From assembly GCA_024644655.1 (NCBI GenBank), contig JAHEHJ010000012.1, positions 1 through 50,723 of the forward strand: a stretch of DNA of 50,723 nucleotides. Reading direction: 5' to 3'. The stretch is from Flavobacterium sp. GTDB taxonomy: Bacteria > Bacteroidota > Bacteroidia > Flavobacteriales > Flavobacteriaceae. Position numbers and translations under genes: made by a program. Within the stretch, counting starts at the first letter, position 1. Each line of letters starts with the position of its first letter. This document shows positions 9,175 to 16,474 of the stretch, in pieces. The notes below the pieces were generated by a model. That model ran no database searches and had not been told where the DNA came from. It saw nothing but the letters and a program-made list of their open reading frames with translations.

Positions 9175-9197
9175 AACGAAAGTTGGGATTTTTTTTT
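9169..9197 (+). terminator. Attenuator: intrinsic terminator before pheA
   Basis: Nine-base-pair stem AATCCCAAC (9169-9177) / GTTGGGATT (9182-9190) with a GAAA tetraloop and a run of nine T (9189-9197). It lies between the leader peptide and pheA, eight bases before the pheA start, so it must be regulated or pheA would not be expressed from the upstream promoter. Confidence 0.92.
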
Positions 9198-9204
9198 GAA
9201 TCAA

Positions 9205-10032
9205 ATGAACGATAGAATAGCCATACAAGGAATTAAAGGATCATTTCACCATCAAGTAGCTTTGGAATATTTTCAAGAGGCTGTTGCCGTGGATGAATGT
9301 TTGTCATTTGAAGCCGTAGTGGATAGTGTATTGAGTAACCAATCGAAGTGGGCTGTGATGGCTATTGAAAACTCGATTGCAGGCTCTATCATTCCCAACT
9401 ATGCGTTGATAGATGCGAATGAATTGCACATTACAGGAGAATATTATTTGGATATCATTCAGAATTTAATGGTGCTACAAGGGCAAAGTCTGGCCGATAT
9501 TAAAGAAGTACATTCACACCCCATGGCCTTGTTGCAATGCATGGATTTCTTAAAAAAACACCCGCATATCCAACGAATGGAAGATAAGGATACCGCCGAA
9601 ACAGCCCGTCGAATTCGTCAAAATCAAATCAAAGGAATTGCGGCTATAGGTAGTAAAGTTGCTGCTAGTCTGTATGATTTGAACATCATAGCGCCAGAAA
9701 TTCAAACCATAAACACAAATAGGACTCGCTTTTTTATCCTTAGTAAAGAAGCTAGTCTTTGGTCCAAAGACTCCATAACGAAAGCGTCATTAAAATTTGA
9801 GTTGGAGGATACCCCAGGTAGCTTGGCTACCCTATTAAACGTCATGACAAATTGCAAATTGAATTTGACTAAAATACAATCGATGCCCATAATAGAAACA
9901 CCTTTTCAGTATTCGTTTTTTGTGGATGTGGTGTTTGAAAAGTATAAGCATTTTGAAAAAGCAATCAAAATAATAGAATTAATGACCCATAAGTTTAAAG
10001 TGTTGGGAGAATATAAAAATGGGAAATTATGA
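9205..10032 (+). CDS. pheA: Prephenate dehydratase
   Basis: Converts prephenate to phenylpyruvate, the committed step to phenylalanine. Start chosen at 9205 (MNDRIAIQG), giving 275 residues; the longer frame would begin inside the terminator hairpin. The catalytic TRF motif is at 174-176. An ACT regulatory domain follows, with DTPGSL at 202-207. The usual Phe-binding ESRP signature reads Q225-S-M-P228, so classical allosteric inhibition may be altered. There is no fused chorismate mutase; that domain is on the last gene of the operon. The stop overlaps the next start (ATGA), implying coupling. Expression is predicted to depend on the Phe/Tyr attenuator just upstream. Confidence 0.95.
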   Translation: MNDRIAIQGIKGSFHHQVALEYFQEAVAVDECLSFEAVVDSVLSNQSKWAVMAIENSIAGSIIPNYALIDANELHITGEYYLDIIQNLMVLQGQSLADIKEVHSHPMALLQCMDFLKKHPHIQRMEDKDTAETARRIRQNQIKGIAAIGSKVAASLYDLNIIAPEIQTINTNRTRFFILSKEASLWSKDSITKASLKFELEDTPGSLATLLNVMTNCKLNLTKIQSMPIIETPFQYSFFVDVVFEKYKHFEKAIKIIELMTHKFKVLGEYKNGKL

Positions 10033-11174
10033 TTACAACAGCTGATAGATTAAGCCAAGTGGAAGAGTATTACTTCTCCAGAAAATTGAAGGAAGTACGC
10101 CAATTGATAGCAGAGGGTAATCCCGTAATTAACATGGGAATTGGGAGCCCTGATTTAGCACCAAACCATACAGTTATTGATGCCATTCATAAAGCCATGT
10201 TTGATGAAAAAGCACATGAGTATCAAAGCTATCAAGGGCTGCCAGAGTTGCGAAAAGGAATGGCTGATTTTTATCAAACCCATTTTGGCGTTGACTTGGA
10301 TTACACCCATGAAGTGTTGCCTTTGATGGGATCAAAAGAAGGAATTATGCACATATCCTTGGCATTCCTAAATGCAGGGGATCAAGTATTAATTCCAAAT
10401 CCGGGGTACCCAACCTATGCTTCTGTAACCGAATTGGTTCAAGCCAAAGCGGTTTTGTATGATGTGAAAGAAGAATTGAATTGGCAACCCGACTTTGAGG
10501 CTTTGGAACAATTGGATTTGACCCAAGTAAAAGTAATGTGGGTTTCTTATCCACATATGCCTACAGGGGCCAATGGAACAATAGAATTGTTTGAGAAGCT
10601 AATTGCATTTGGTAAAAAGCACCACATTTTAATTGTCAATGACAATCCGTATAGTTTTGTACTCAATGATAATCCCCTTTCCATTTTGCAAGTTGAAGGT
10701 GCTAAAGACGTGGCAATAGAACTCAATTCGTTATCCAAAACCTATAATATGGCAGGCTGGCGTGTTGGTATGGTATTGGGGGCCTCACGTTGGATTGAAG
10801 CTATACTAAAGGTAAAAAGTAATATGGATAGCGGTATGTTTTACGGCATCCAAAAAGGTGCGATTGAAGCGCTAAAGCTAGGGGAAGATTGGTTTCAAAT
10901 GCAGAATGAAAGATACGATAAAAGAAGGGGTCTCATATTTAAATTGGCTGAGAAATTGGGATGTACTTTTGACACCCATTCGGTTGGATTATTTGTTTGG
11001 GCCAAATTGCCTGAGGGAATGAAAGACTCTGAGACCTTTATAGATAAAATACTGCTAGAGCATCATATATTTATTACGCCAGGTACTATTTTTGGAACCA
11101 ACGGAGAGGGGTATATTCGATTTTCACTTTGTGTGGCAGAGGAACAAATACAAGAAGCAATTCAACGCATATAA
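10029..11174 (+). CDS. Class I PLP-dependent aminotransferase (aromatic or prephenate transaminase)
   Basis: A 381-residue fold-type I aminotransferase. Lys237 in SLSKTYNMAGWRVG is the pyridoxal phosphate lysine, and NDNPY and PNPGYPTY are typical cofactor contacts. Its position between pheA and tyrA, overlapping pheA by four bases, says it makes the final transamination to Phe and Tyr. It could equally act on prephenate to make arogenate, or accept aspartate; sequence alone does not settle this. Only 13 bases separate it from tyrA. Confidence 0.88.
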   Translation: MITTADRLSQVEEYYFSRKLKEVRQLIAEGNPVINMGIGSPDLAPNHTVIDAIHKAMFDEKAHEYQSYQGLPELRKGMADFYQTHFGVDLDYTHEVLPLMGSKEGIMHISLAFLNAGDQVLIPNPGYPTYASVTELVQAKAVLYDVKEELNWQPDFEALEQLDLTQVKVMWVSYPHMPTGANGTIELFEKLIAFGKKHHILIVNDNPYSFVLNDNPLSILQVEGAKDVAIELNSLSKTYNMAGWRVGMVLGASRWIEAILKVKSNMDSGMFYGIQKGAIEALKLGEDWFQMQNERYDKRRGLIFKLAEKLGCTFDTHSVGLFVWAKLPEGMKDSETFIDKILLEHHIFITPGTIFGTNGEGYIRFSLCVAEEQIQEAIQRI

Positions 11175-11187
11175 TACGTAGAATAAA

Positions 11188-12036
11188 ATGAAAGTATACA
11201 TACTTGGGATAGGTTTGATAGGGGGGTCGATGGCATTAGACATTCAATCCTTATACGACAATGCCATAATTTATGGCATAGATGCCAATGAAAATCATTT
11301 GGATGAGGCCATTCGACTGGGTTTAATTCATCAAAAAGCAACACTAGAATCATTAATCGATGCGGATTTGGTTCTTGTAGCAGTGCCAGTTGATGTAGGT
11401 TTAGTAATTTTGCCCTCGGTTTTAGATGCTATAGGTGAAGATACTTTAGTTTTGGATGTGGGTTCTACGAAGTCTCCCATTTGTGAAGCAGTCGCGAATC
11501 ACGCCAATAGAAGAAATTTCATGGCAACCCATCCCATTGCAGGAACCGAATTTTCGGGACCATCAGCAGCAGTTAAGGGTTTGTTTTTTGATAAAACGAA
11601 TATCATTTGTGAAGTAGAAAAAACAACGTTTAAATTGCAAGAACGCGGTATGGAGTTGTTTAAGAAAATGGGAATGCGCATTCGGTATATGGATCCAAAA
11701 TCGCATGATAAACATATTGCCTATGTGTCACATTTATCGCATATCAGTTCATTTATGTTAGGGAAAACAGTTGTAGAAAAAGAAAAAGACGAAAGGGATA
11801 TTTTTGACATGGCTGGCAGTGGATTTGAAAGTACGGTTCGATTAGCCAAAAGTTCACCAGCGATGTGGACGCCTATTTTTAAACAAAATAAAGAGCATGT
11901 ATTGGAAAGCTTAGAAGAGTATATTGTTAATTTGACCCAATTTAAGACACTATTAGAAGCAGAAAATTATGAAGCGGTTTATCAAGAAATGCACAGTACA
12001 AATAGAATTAAAGAAATATTAAACGGTAAGAAATAA
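11188..12036 (+). CDS. tyrA: Prephenate dehydrogenase
   Basis: A 282-residue NAD(P)-dependent dehydrogenase that oxidises prephenate (or arogenate) towards tyrosine. The N-terminal Rossmann motif GIGLIGGS is present. DVGSTKSPI, THPIAGTEFSGP and the SHLSHISSFML segment are characteristic of TyrA. There is no fused chorismate mutase and no C-terminal ACT domain, so feedback by Tyr on this enzyme is not evident. It lies 13 bases after the aminotransferase and 4 bases before the DAHP synthase gene, within the attenuated operon. Confidence 0.94.
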   Translation: MKVYILGIGLIGGSMALDIQSLYDNAIIYGIDANENHLDEAIRLGLIHQKATLESLIDADLVLVAVPVDVGLVILPSVLDAIGEDTLVLDVGSTKSPICEAVANHANRRNFMATHPIAGTEFSGPSAAVKGLFFDKTNIICEVEKTTFKLQERGMELFKKMGMRIRYMDPKSHDKHIAYVSHLSHISSFMLGKTVVEKEKDERDIFDMAGSGFESTVRLAKSSPAMWTPIFKQNKEHVLESLEEYIVNLTQFKTLLEAENYEAVYQEMHSTNRIKEILNGKK

Positions 12037-12040
12037 AGCT

Positions 12041-13123
12041 ATGGATATTACAAAAGAAAACAGAAAATGGTTGGATGATTTTAAGCTGTCCCATCCATTA
12101 GTGATTGCGGGACCTTGCAGTGCTGAAACGGAGGAACAAGTATTGAAAATAGCTCATGAATTAAAGAAATCGGATGCCACAATTTATCGTGCGGGGATTT
12201 GGAAACCTCGAACACGACCTGGAGGATTTGAAGGAGTTGGAGCAATTGGATTGAAATGGTTGCAAAAGGCCAAAGCTGAAACAGGTTTATTAATGGCCAC
12301 AGAAGTAGCCAATGCGGCTCATGTAAAACTAGCTTTAGAGCATGATATCGATGTGTTATGGATTGGAGCCCGAACTACAGTGAATCCTTTTGCCGTTCAA
12401 GAAATAGCAGATGCACTTGTGGGGACAGATAAAATCGTATTGGTAAAAAACCCGGTGAATCCCGATTTGGCTTTGTGGATAGGAGGAGTAGAACGATTGT
12501 ATAATGCGGGAATTAAAAAGTTAGGCGTAATTCATCGTGGCTTTTCAACCTATGAAAAAACCAAATACAGAAACATCCCCGAGTGGCAAATCGCCATTGA
12601 ATTGCAAAGCCGTTTCCCTGATTTGCCATTGATTTGTGATCCTTCTCATATTACAGGACGTCGGGATATGATACACGAGGTGTCCCAACAAGCTTTGGAT
12701 TTGAATTATGATGGGTTGATTATTGAAACCCATATTGATCCGGAAAATGCTTGGAGTGACGCTGCACAGCAGATTACGCCCAATGCACTTATTCAAATTT
12801 GCCAAGACTTAAAAGTTAAAAAACCAACTACTGAAGAAGATGATTATAATACGGAAATGATTAAACTGCGTGCCAATATTGATATTGCAGATGGTAAATT
12901 ATTAGAGCTTTTGGGCAACAGAATGCGGGTAGCTGAACAAATAGGCGCATTGAAGAAAGCTAAGAATGTAGCCGTATTGCAAAATAAAAGATGGAATGAA
13001 ATTTTAGGAAAAATGATTTTAGATGGTCAAGATAAAGGGCTTAGTGAGGAGTTTATCTTAAAGATATTCAAAGCCATTCATCAAGAAAGTATCAGCCATC
13101 AAGAAAAAATAATCAATGGTTAA
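12041..13123 (+). CDS. Bifunctional DAHP synthase / chorismate mutase (type II, AroQ)
   Basis: A 360-residue fusion. Residues 1 to about 262 are a type I-beta DAHP synthase (IAGPCSAET, IWKPRTRPGGFEG, CDPSHITGRR, THIDPENAWSDA), which condenses PEP and erythrose 4-phosphate at the entry of the shikimate pathway. Residues about 275-360 are an AroQ chorismate mutase helix bundle (LRANIDIADGKLLELLGNRM). The same order is known in Bacteroidota such as Porphyromonas gingivalis, where prephenate inhibits the synthase. The operon therefore controls the first step of the pathway and the branch to prephenate together. A strong terminator follows. Confidence 0.94.
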   Translation: MDITKENRKWLDDFKLSHPLVIAGPCSAETEEQVLKIAHELKKSDATIYRAGIWKPRTRPGGFEGVGAIGLKWLQKAKAETGLLMATEVANAAHVKLALEHDIDVLWIGARTTVNPFAVQEIADALVGTDKIVLVKNPVNPDLALWIGGVERLYNAGIKKLGVIHRGFSTYEKTKYRNIPEWQIAIELQSRFPDLPLICDPSHITGRRDMIHEVSQQALDLNYDGLIIETHIDPENAWSDAAQQITPNALIQICQDLKVKKPTTEEDDYNTEMIKLRANIDIADGKLLELLGNRMRVAEQIGALKKAKNVAVLQNKRWNEILGKMILDGQDKGLSEEFILKIFKAIHQESISHQEKIING

Positions 13124-13140
13124 AATTGTTTTTATTTTAT

Positions 13141-13169
13141 AAACCTACTGTATTCCAGTAGGTTTTTTT
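13141..13169 (+). terminator. Intrinsic terminator of the pheA operon
   Basis: Ten-base-pair stem AAACCTACTG (13141-13150) / CAGTAGGTTT (13156-13165), loop TATTC, T-run to 13169. It lies 18 bases after the last stop codon and closes the operon. Confidence 0.92.
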
Positions 13170-13221
13170 GTATCATTGCGCAACAATAAAAAGCAATTAA
13201 TAACTTTAAAAAACAACCTAG

Positions 13222-14877
13222 ATGAAAAAAATCTTTTTAGGTTTTATTTTTTTTGTTTGCAGTGGTATAAGTCTTAATGCCCAAAACAAAATTGATAAGA
13301 TCGATTTAACGTATGGTGAAGAAATTACCGATGATACTGGTAAAATTGTAAAAATTATTGGTGAAGCCAATAACAAAATCTACACATTAGTTCTAAAAGG
13401 GAAATCAAACTATTTTTTGAAAATATTTGATTCTAAAGCAATGAAACAAATAGCATTAAATCCAATTGTGCTTCCTGAATTGAATGATAAAGATTTAGAT
13501 TTTGAAGAAATGGTTTTGATGAATGACAAATTGTATGTTATTGGAAGTGTATTTCATCGCAAAGAAAAAAAATTCACTTTAGTCGCAATCCCTGTATCTG
13601 AAAAAGGTATTTTAGGAAATGACATGATTACCTTGTTTGAATCAATTGTGGCTAAAAGTGCTGACAGAGGCGGTTTTTATTTTAAAAAATCACCCGATGA
13701 CCAAATGTTACTAGTAATGCATACGGCGCTTTTTGAAAAAGAAGATGCAATGAAGTATGAAATCAAACTTTTTGATGAAACAATGAAGGCTACTTTTGCT
13801 ACAGAAGACAAGGTTTCATATGATGATAATAAAAAAGATTATCAGTTTACCATATCTGATTTTGATGTAAATAACAAAGACGATGTTTTCTTAGTTGTTA
13901 ATGAGGGGTATCGTGATAAAAAGAAAAAAGAAAAAGTTGAAAAAGTAGAATTACATATTTTCAAACAAGCCAATAGCTACAAAAAAGAAGTAGTAAAAAT
14001 TGATGTAATTGATAAAGAAATTATCAATTGTAAAATGATGGCTACATCCAAAAATGATGTGAAATTAGTAGGTTTTTATTCAAGTGTTCGCGATAACGGT
14101 AAAGCCAACAAAGAATTAAAAGGGGTATACAATATCACAGTAAACTTAGTAAATAATACAACTGAAAATGTTAAATTCAATGAGTTTGACATGCCAACTA
14201 AAGTAAAGTTATTGGGTGAAAGAAGAGCTAATAAAGGGAAAGACGTTAAGCCTTTATATGAAATACAATCTATTGTAGAAAAAAATGATGGAGGAATAAT
14301 TATTATTTCTGAATTCAGGTTAGTATACGTAGGGCAAAAGCAAGGGATAGGTCCTTTTGGTCTTCAACCAATTACCTATTATATGAACGAAATGATTGTT
14401 AATTGTTTAAAACCAGACGGTTCTTTAGAGTGGAGCAATGTAGTAGCCAAAGAACAAGCGGCATCGATTACAGTAGCAACATTCAATCTTTTCGCTGGAA
14501 GTAGTAGTGGGAGTTTCAGTGTAGGTGTAGCATTATCTATACCACTAGGAGTAATGGGTAAAGGACCTGAATATTTAAGCGCTATTCCCATATATAAAAA
14601 CGGTCAATTGAATATTCTATTTAATGACAATGTTAAAAATAAAGGAATAACAGATATCGAAAAAATCAAATCAATGACGAACTATAACAATGCAGTTCCA
14701 ACACTCTTTGTGTTTGATGATAAAGGAAATATCACACGAAAAGACCCTGAAGAAGTTATTAAAAATGAATTAGTAATTAGACCAGGGATTTTTTATAGAA
14801 AATCTGAAAACGAATACATCATATATGCTTCAAGAAAATCTAAAGACAAAATAGGTCGAATGATTTTAAATGAATAA
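13222..14877 (+). CDS. Secreted protein of unknown function
   Basis: I do not recognise this 551-residue protein. It has a clear signal peptide (MKKIFLGFIFFVCSG, cleavage near LNAQ) and then many short beta-strand segments rich in Lys, Asp and Val, with no obvious catalytic motif. The pattern resembles a beta-propeller-like extracellular or periplasmic protein, but this is a guess. A glycine/serine-rich hydrophobic stretch (SSSGSFSVGVALSIPLG) lies near residues 428-444. TTG at 13176-13178 and TAACTTTA at 13201-13208 could form its promoter. It stands alone between two terminators, so it is a single-gene unit. Confidence 0.75.
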   Translation: MKKIFLGFIFFVCSGISLNAQNKIDKIDLTYGEEITDDTGKIVKIIGEANNKIYTLVLKGKSNYFLKIFDSKAMKQIALNPIVLPELNDKDLDFEEMVLMNDKLYVIGSVFHRKEKKFTLVAIPVSEKGILGNDMITLFESIVAKSADRGGFYFKKSPDDQMLLVMHTALFEKEDAMKYEIKLFDETMKATFATEDKVSYDDNKKDYQFTISDFDVNNKDDVFLVVNEGYRDKKKKEKVEKVELHIFKQANSYKKEVVKIDVIDKEIINCKMMATSKNDVKLVGFYSSVRDNGKANKELKGVYNITVNLVNNTTENVKFNEFDMPTKVKLLGERRANKGKDVKPLYEIQSIVEKNDGGIIIISEFRLVYVGQKQGIGPFGLQPITYYMNEMIVNCLKPDGSLEWSNVVAKEQAASITVATFNLFAGSSSGSFSVGVALSIPLGVMGKGPEYLSAIPIYKNGQLNILFNDNVKNKGITDIEKIKSMTNYNNAVPTLFVFDDKGNITRKDPEEVIKNELVIRPGIFYRKSENEYIIYASRKSKDKIGRMILNE

Positions 14878-14880
14878 TTA

Positions 14881-14910
14881 AAAGTTGCCAGCAATGGCAA
14901 CTTTTTTTTT
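14881..14910 (+). terminator. Intrinsic terminator
   Basis: Stem AAAGTTGCCA (14881-14890) / TGGCAACTTT (14895-14904) with a GCAA tetraloop and a T-run to 14910, directly after the unknown secreted protein gene. Confidence 0.92.
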
Positions 14911-14948
14911 GGAGGTAACATAATAAACGTAAGCCTTCTATTTTTATC

Positions 14949-14981
14949 TTTGTCGAAATCGTTTCGGTTTAAGTAAATTTG
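14949..14981 (+). promoter_or_regulatory. Promoter of rsgA-dtd
   Basis: TTTG at 14949-14952, a 21-base spacer and a perfect TAAATTTG at 14974-14981. The rsgA ATG begins only five bases later, so the transcript is probably leaderless or nearly so. Confidence 0.8.
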
Positions 14982-14985
14982 CAAG

Positions 14986-15966
14986 ATGACAGGATTAGTA
15001 TATAAATCTACCGGAAGTTCCTATAGTGTAAAGACAGCCGATAATCAAATGTATGATTGTCGTATAAAAGGGAAATTCAGAATGAAAGGTATTAAAAGTA
15101 CCAATCCAATTGCGGTAGGTGATGTTGTAGATTTTGAATTGGATCAATCCACCGATGAAACTATAGGTCAAATTAACACCATACACGATAGGAAGAATTA
15201 TATTGTTCGCAAATCTGTAAATCTGTCTAAACAAACCCATATTATTGCGTCTAATATTGATGTTGTTTTTCTATTAATTACCATAAACAATCCCCCAACT
15301 ACAACTAGTTTTATTGATCGCTTTTTAGTGACTGCGGAAGCCTATGGTATTGAGGCGGTCTTAGTTTTTAATAAGATTGATACTTTTGACGAACCGATGT
15401 TAGAAGAACAATTGTTCTTGCAATATGTTTATTCTGAAATAGGATATACCTGTTTACGAGTTTCAGCTAAGGATAAAAAAGGAATTGACGAGTTAAAAGC
15501 TAAGATGATAGGTAAGGTAAGCATGTTCTCTGGGCATTCAGGAGTGGGCAAATCTACTCTGGTTAATGCTTTAGAACCTAGCTTAATGTTAAAGACGAAG
15601 CATATTTCAGAACAAAGCAAACAAGGTCAGCATACCACTACTTTTGCCGAGATGTATGATTTGTCTTTTGATGCTAAAATTATTGATACTCCTGGAATTA
15701 AAGGCTTTGGAATTGTAGATATGGAACCTACAGAAATAAGTGCTTATTTTCCCGAGTTTTTCAAATTAAAAGATCAATGTAAATTCAATAATTGTTTGCA
15801 CAAAGAAGAGCCCCATTGTGCGGTCAAAAATGCTTTAGATTCCGACAAGATAGCTTGGTCTCGGTACAACAGTTACTTGAAAATACTAGAAGGCGATGAC
15901 GAACATTATCGTTCTGATATTTATAATGATGATCGAATTGCAAGTGACGATACTCGAAAATCATAA
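14986..15966 (+). CDS. rsgA: Ribosome small-subunit maturation GTPase RsgA
   Basis: A 326-residue circularly permuted GTPase that assists late 30S assembly. Motifs appear in permuted order: FNKID (G4), SAKDKKG (G5), GHSGVGKST (P-loop), then DTPGIKGFG (G3). An N-terminal OB fold precedes the GTPase, and the C-terminal zinc-binding segment has Cys-His ligands in CKFNNCLHKEEPHC. The promoter -7 element ends five bases before the ATG, so the mRNA may lack a 5' leader. dtd follows after five bases, in the same unit. Confidence 0.95.
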   Translation: MTGLVYKSTGSSYSVKTADNQMYDCRIKGKFRMKGIKSTNPIAVGDVVDFELDQSTDETIGQINTIHDRKNYIVRKSVNLSKQTHIIASNIDVVFLLITINNPPTTTSFIDRFLVTAEAYGIEAVLVFNKIDTFDEPMLEEQLFLQYVYSEIGYTCLRVSAKDKKGIDELKAKMIGKVSMFSGHSGVGKSTLVNALEPSLMLKTKHISEQSKQGQHTTTFAEMYDLSFDAKIIDTPGIKGFGIVDMEPTEISAYFPEFFKLKDQCKFNNCLHKEEPHCAVKNALDSDKIAWSRYNSYLKILEGDDEHYRSDIYNDDRIASDDTRKS

Positions 15967-15971
15967 GTAAG

Positions 15972-16424
15972 ATGAAAGCGGTAATTCAACGAGTATCCCA
16001 TGCTTCAGTTTCGATAGCAGCAACTAAAGTAGCAGCAATTCAACAAGGGCTTTTGGTTTTACTAGGAATTGAAGAAGCAGACAGTCAGGAAGATATTGAT
16101 TGGCTTGTAGCAAAAATAGCAAACCTTAGGATTTTTCCAGATGAGAACAAGGTGATGAATTTGTCCTTGAAAGACTGTAAAGGTGACCTGCTGATTGTGA
16201 GTCAGTTTACACTTCATGCCCTTACAAAAAAAGGAAATCGTCCTTCTTATATTAAAGCAGCACATCCCAATACTGCTATTCCTTTATATGAATCGTTTGT
16301 CCAACAAGCAGATAATGAGTTAGGTAAGAAAGTTCAGACCGGTGTTTTTGGTGCTGATATGCAGGTGGAACTTCTTAATGATGGTCCAGTAACACTAATT
16401 ATCGATACAAAAAATAAGGAATAA
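15972..16424 (+). CDS. dtd: D-aminoacyl-tRNA deacylase
   Basis: A 150-residue DTD that hydrolyses D-aminoacyl-tRNA (and Gly-tRNA-Ala). It begins MKAVIQRVSHASV and contains the two signature blocks: SQFTLHA (the SQFTL motif) and NDGPVTLIID (the cross-subunit GP motif that enforces chirality). Length is typical. It lies five bases after rsgA and is probably co-transcribed. No terminator is visible between it and the DUF3857 genes, although a -7 element occurs between them. Confidence 0.95.
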   Translation: MKAVIQRVSHASVSIAATKVAAIQQGLLVLLGIEEADSQEDIDWLVAKIANLRIFPDENKVMNLSLKDCKGDLLIVSQFTLHALTKKGNRPSYIKAAHPNTAIPLYESFVQQADNELGKKVQTGVFGADMQVELLNDGPVTLIIDTKNKE

Positions 16425-16450
16425 GATTATAAATAAATATATAATTTATT

Positions 16451-16458
16451 TATATTTG
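16451..16458 (+). promoter_or_regulatory. -7 element before the DUF3857 cluster
   Basis: Perfect TATATTTG, 17 bases before the ATG at 16475. No TTG at the right distance upstream. Confidence 0.45.
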
Positions 16459-16474
16459 AGGAAACTTAGTGCAA

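Noticed and set aside
9166..9204. Upstream in-frame start of pheA
   Set aside because: It begins inside the terminator hairpin and gives a 13-residue extension that the family lacks; ATG 9205 is better.
8971..9228. 85-codon minus-strand ORF across the pheA leader
   Set aside because: It lies over the leader peptide and terminator, and its composition is explained by them.
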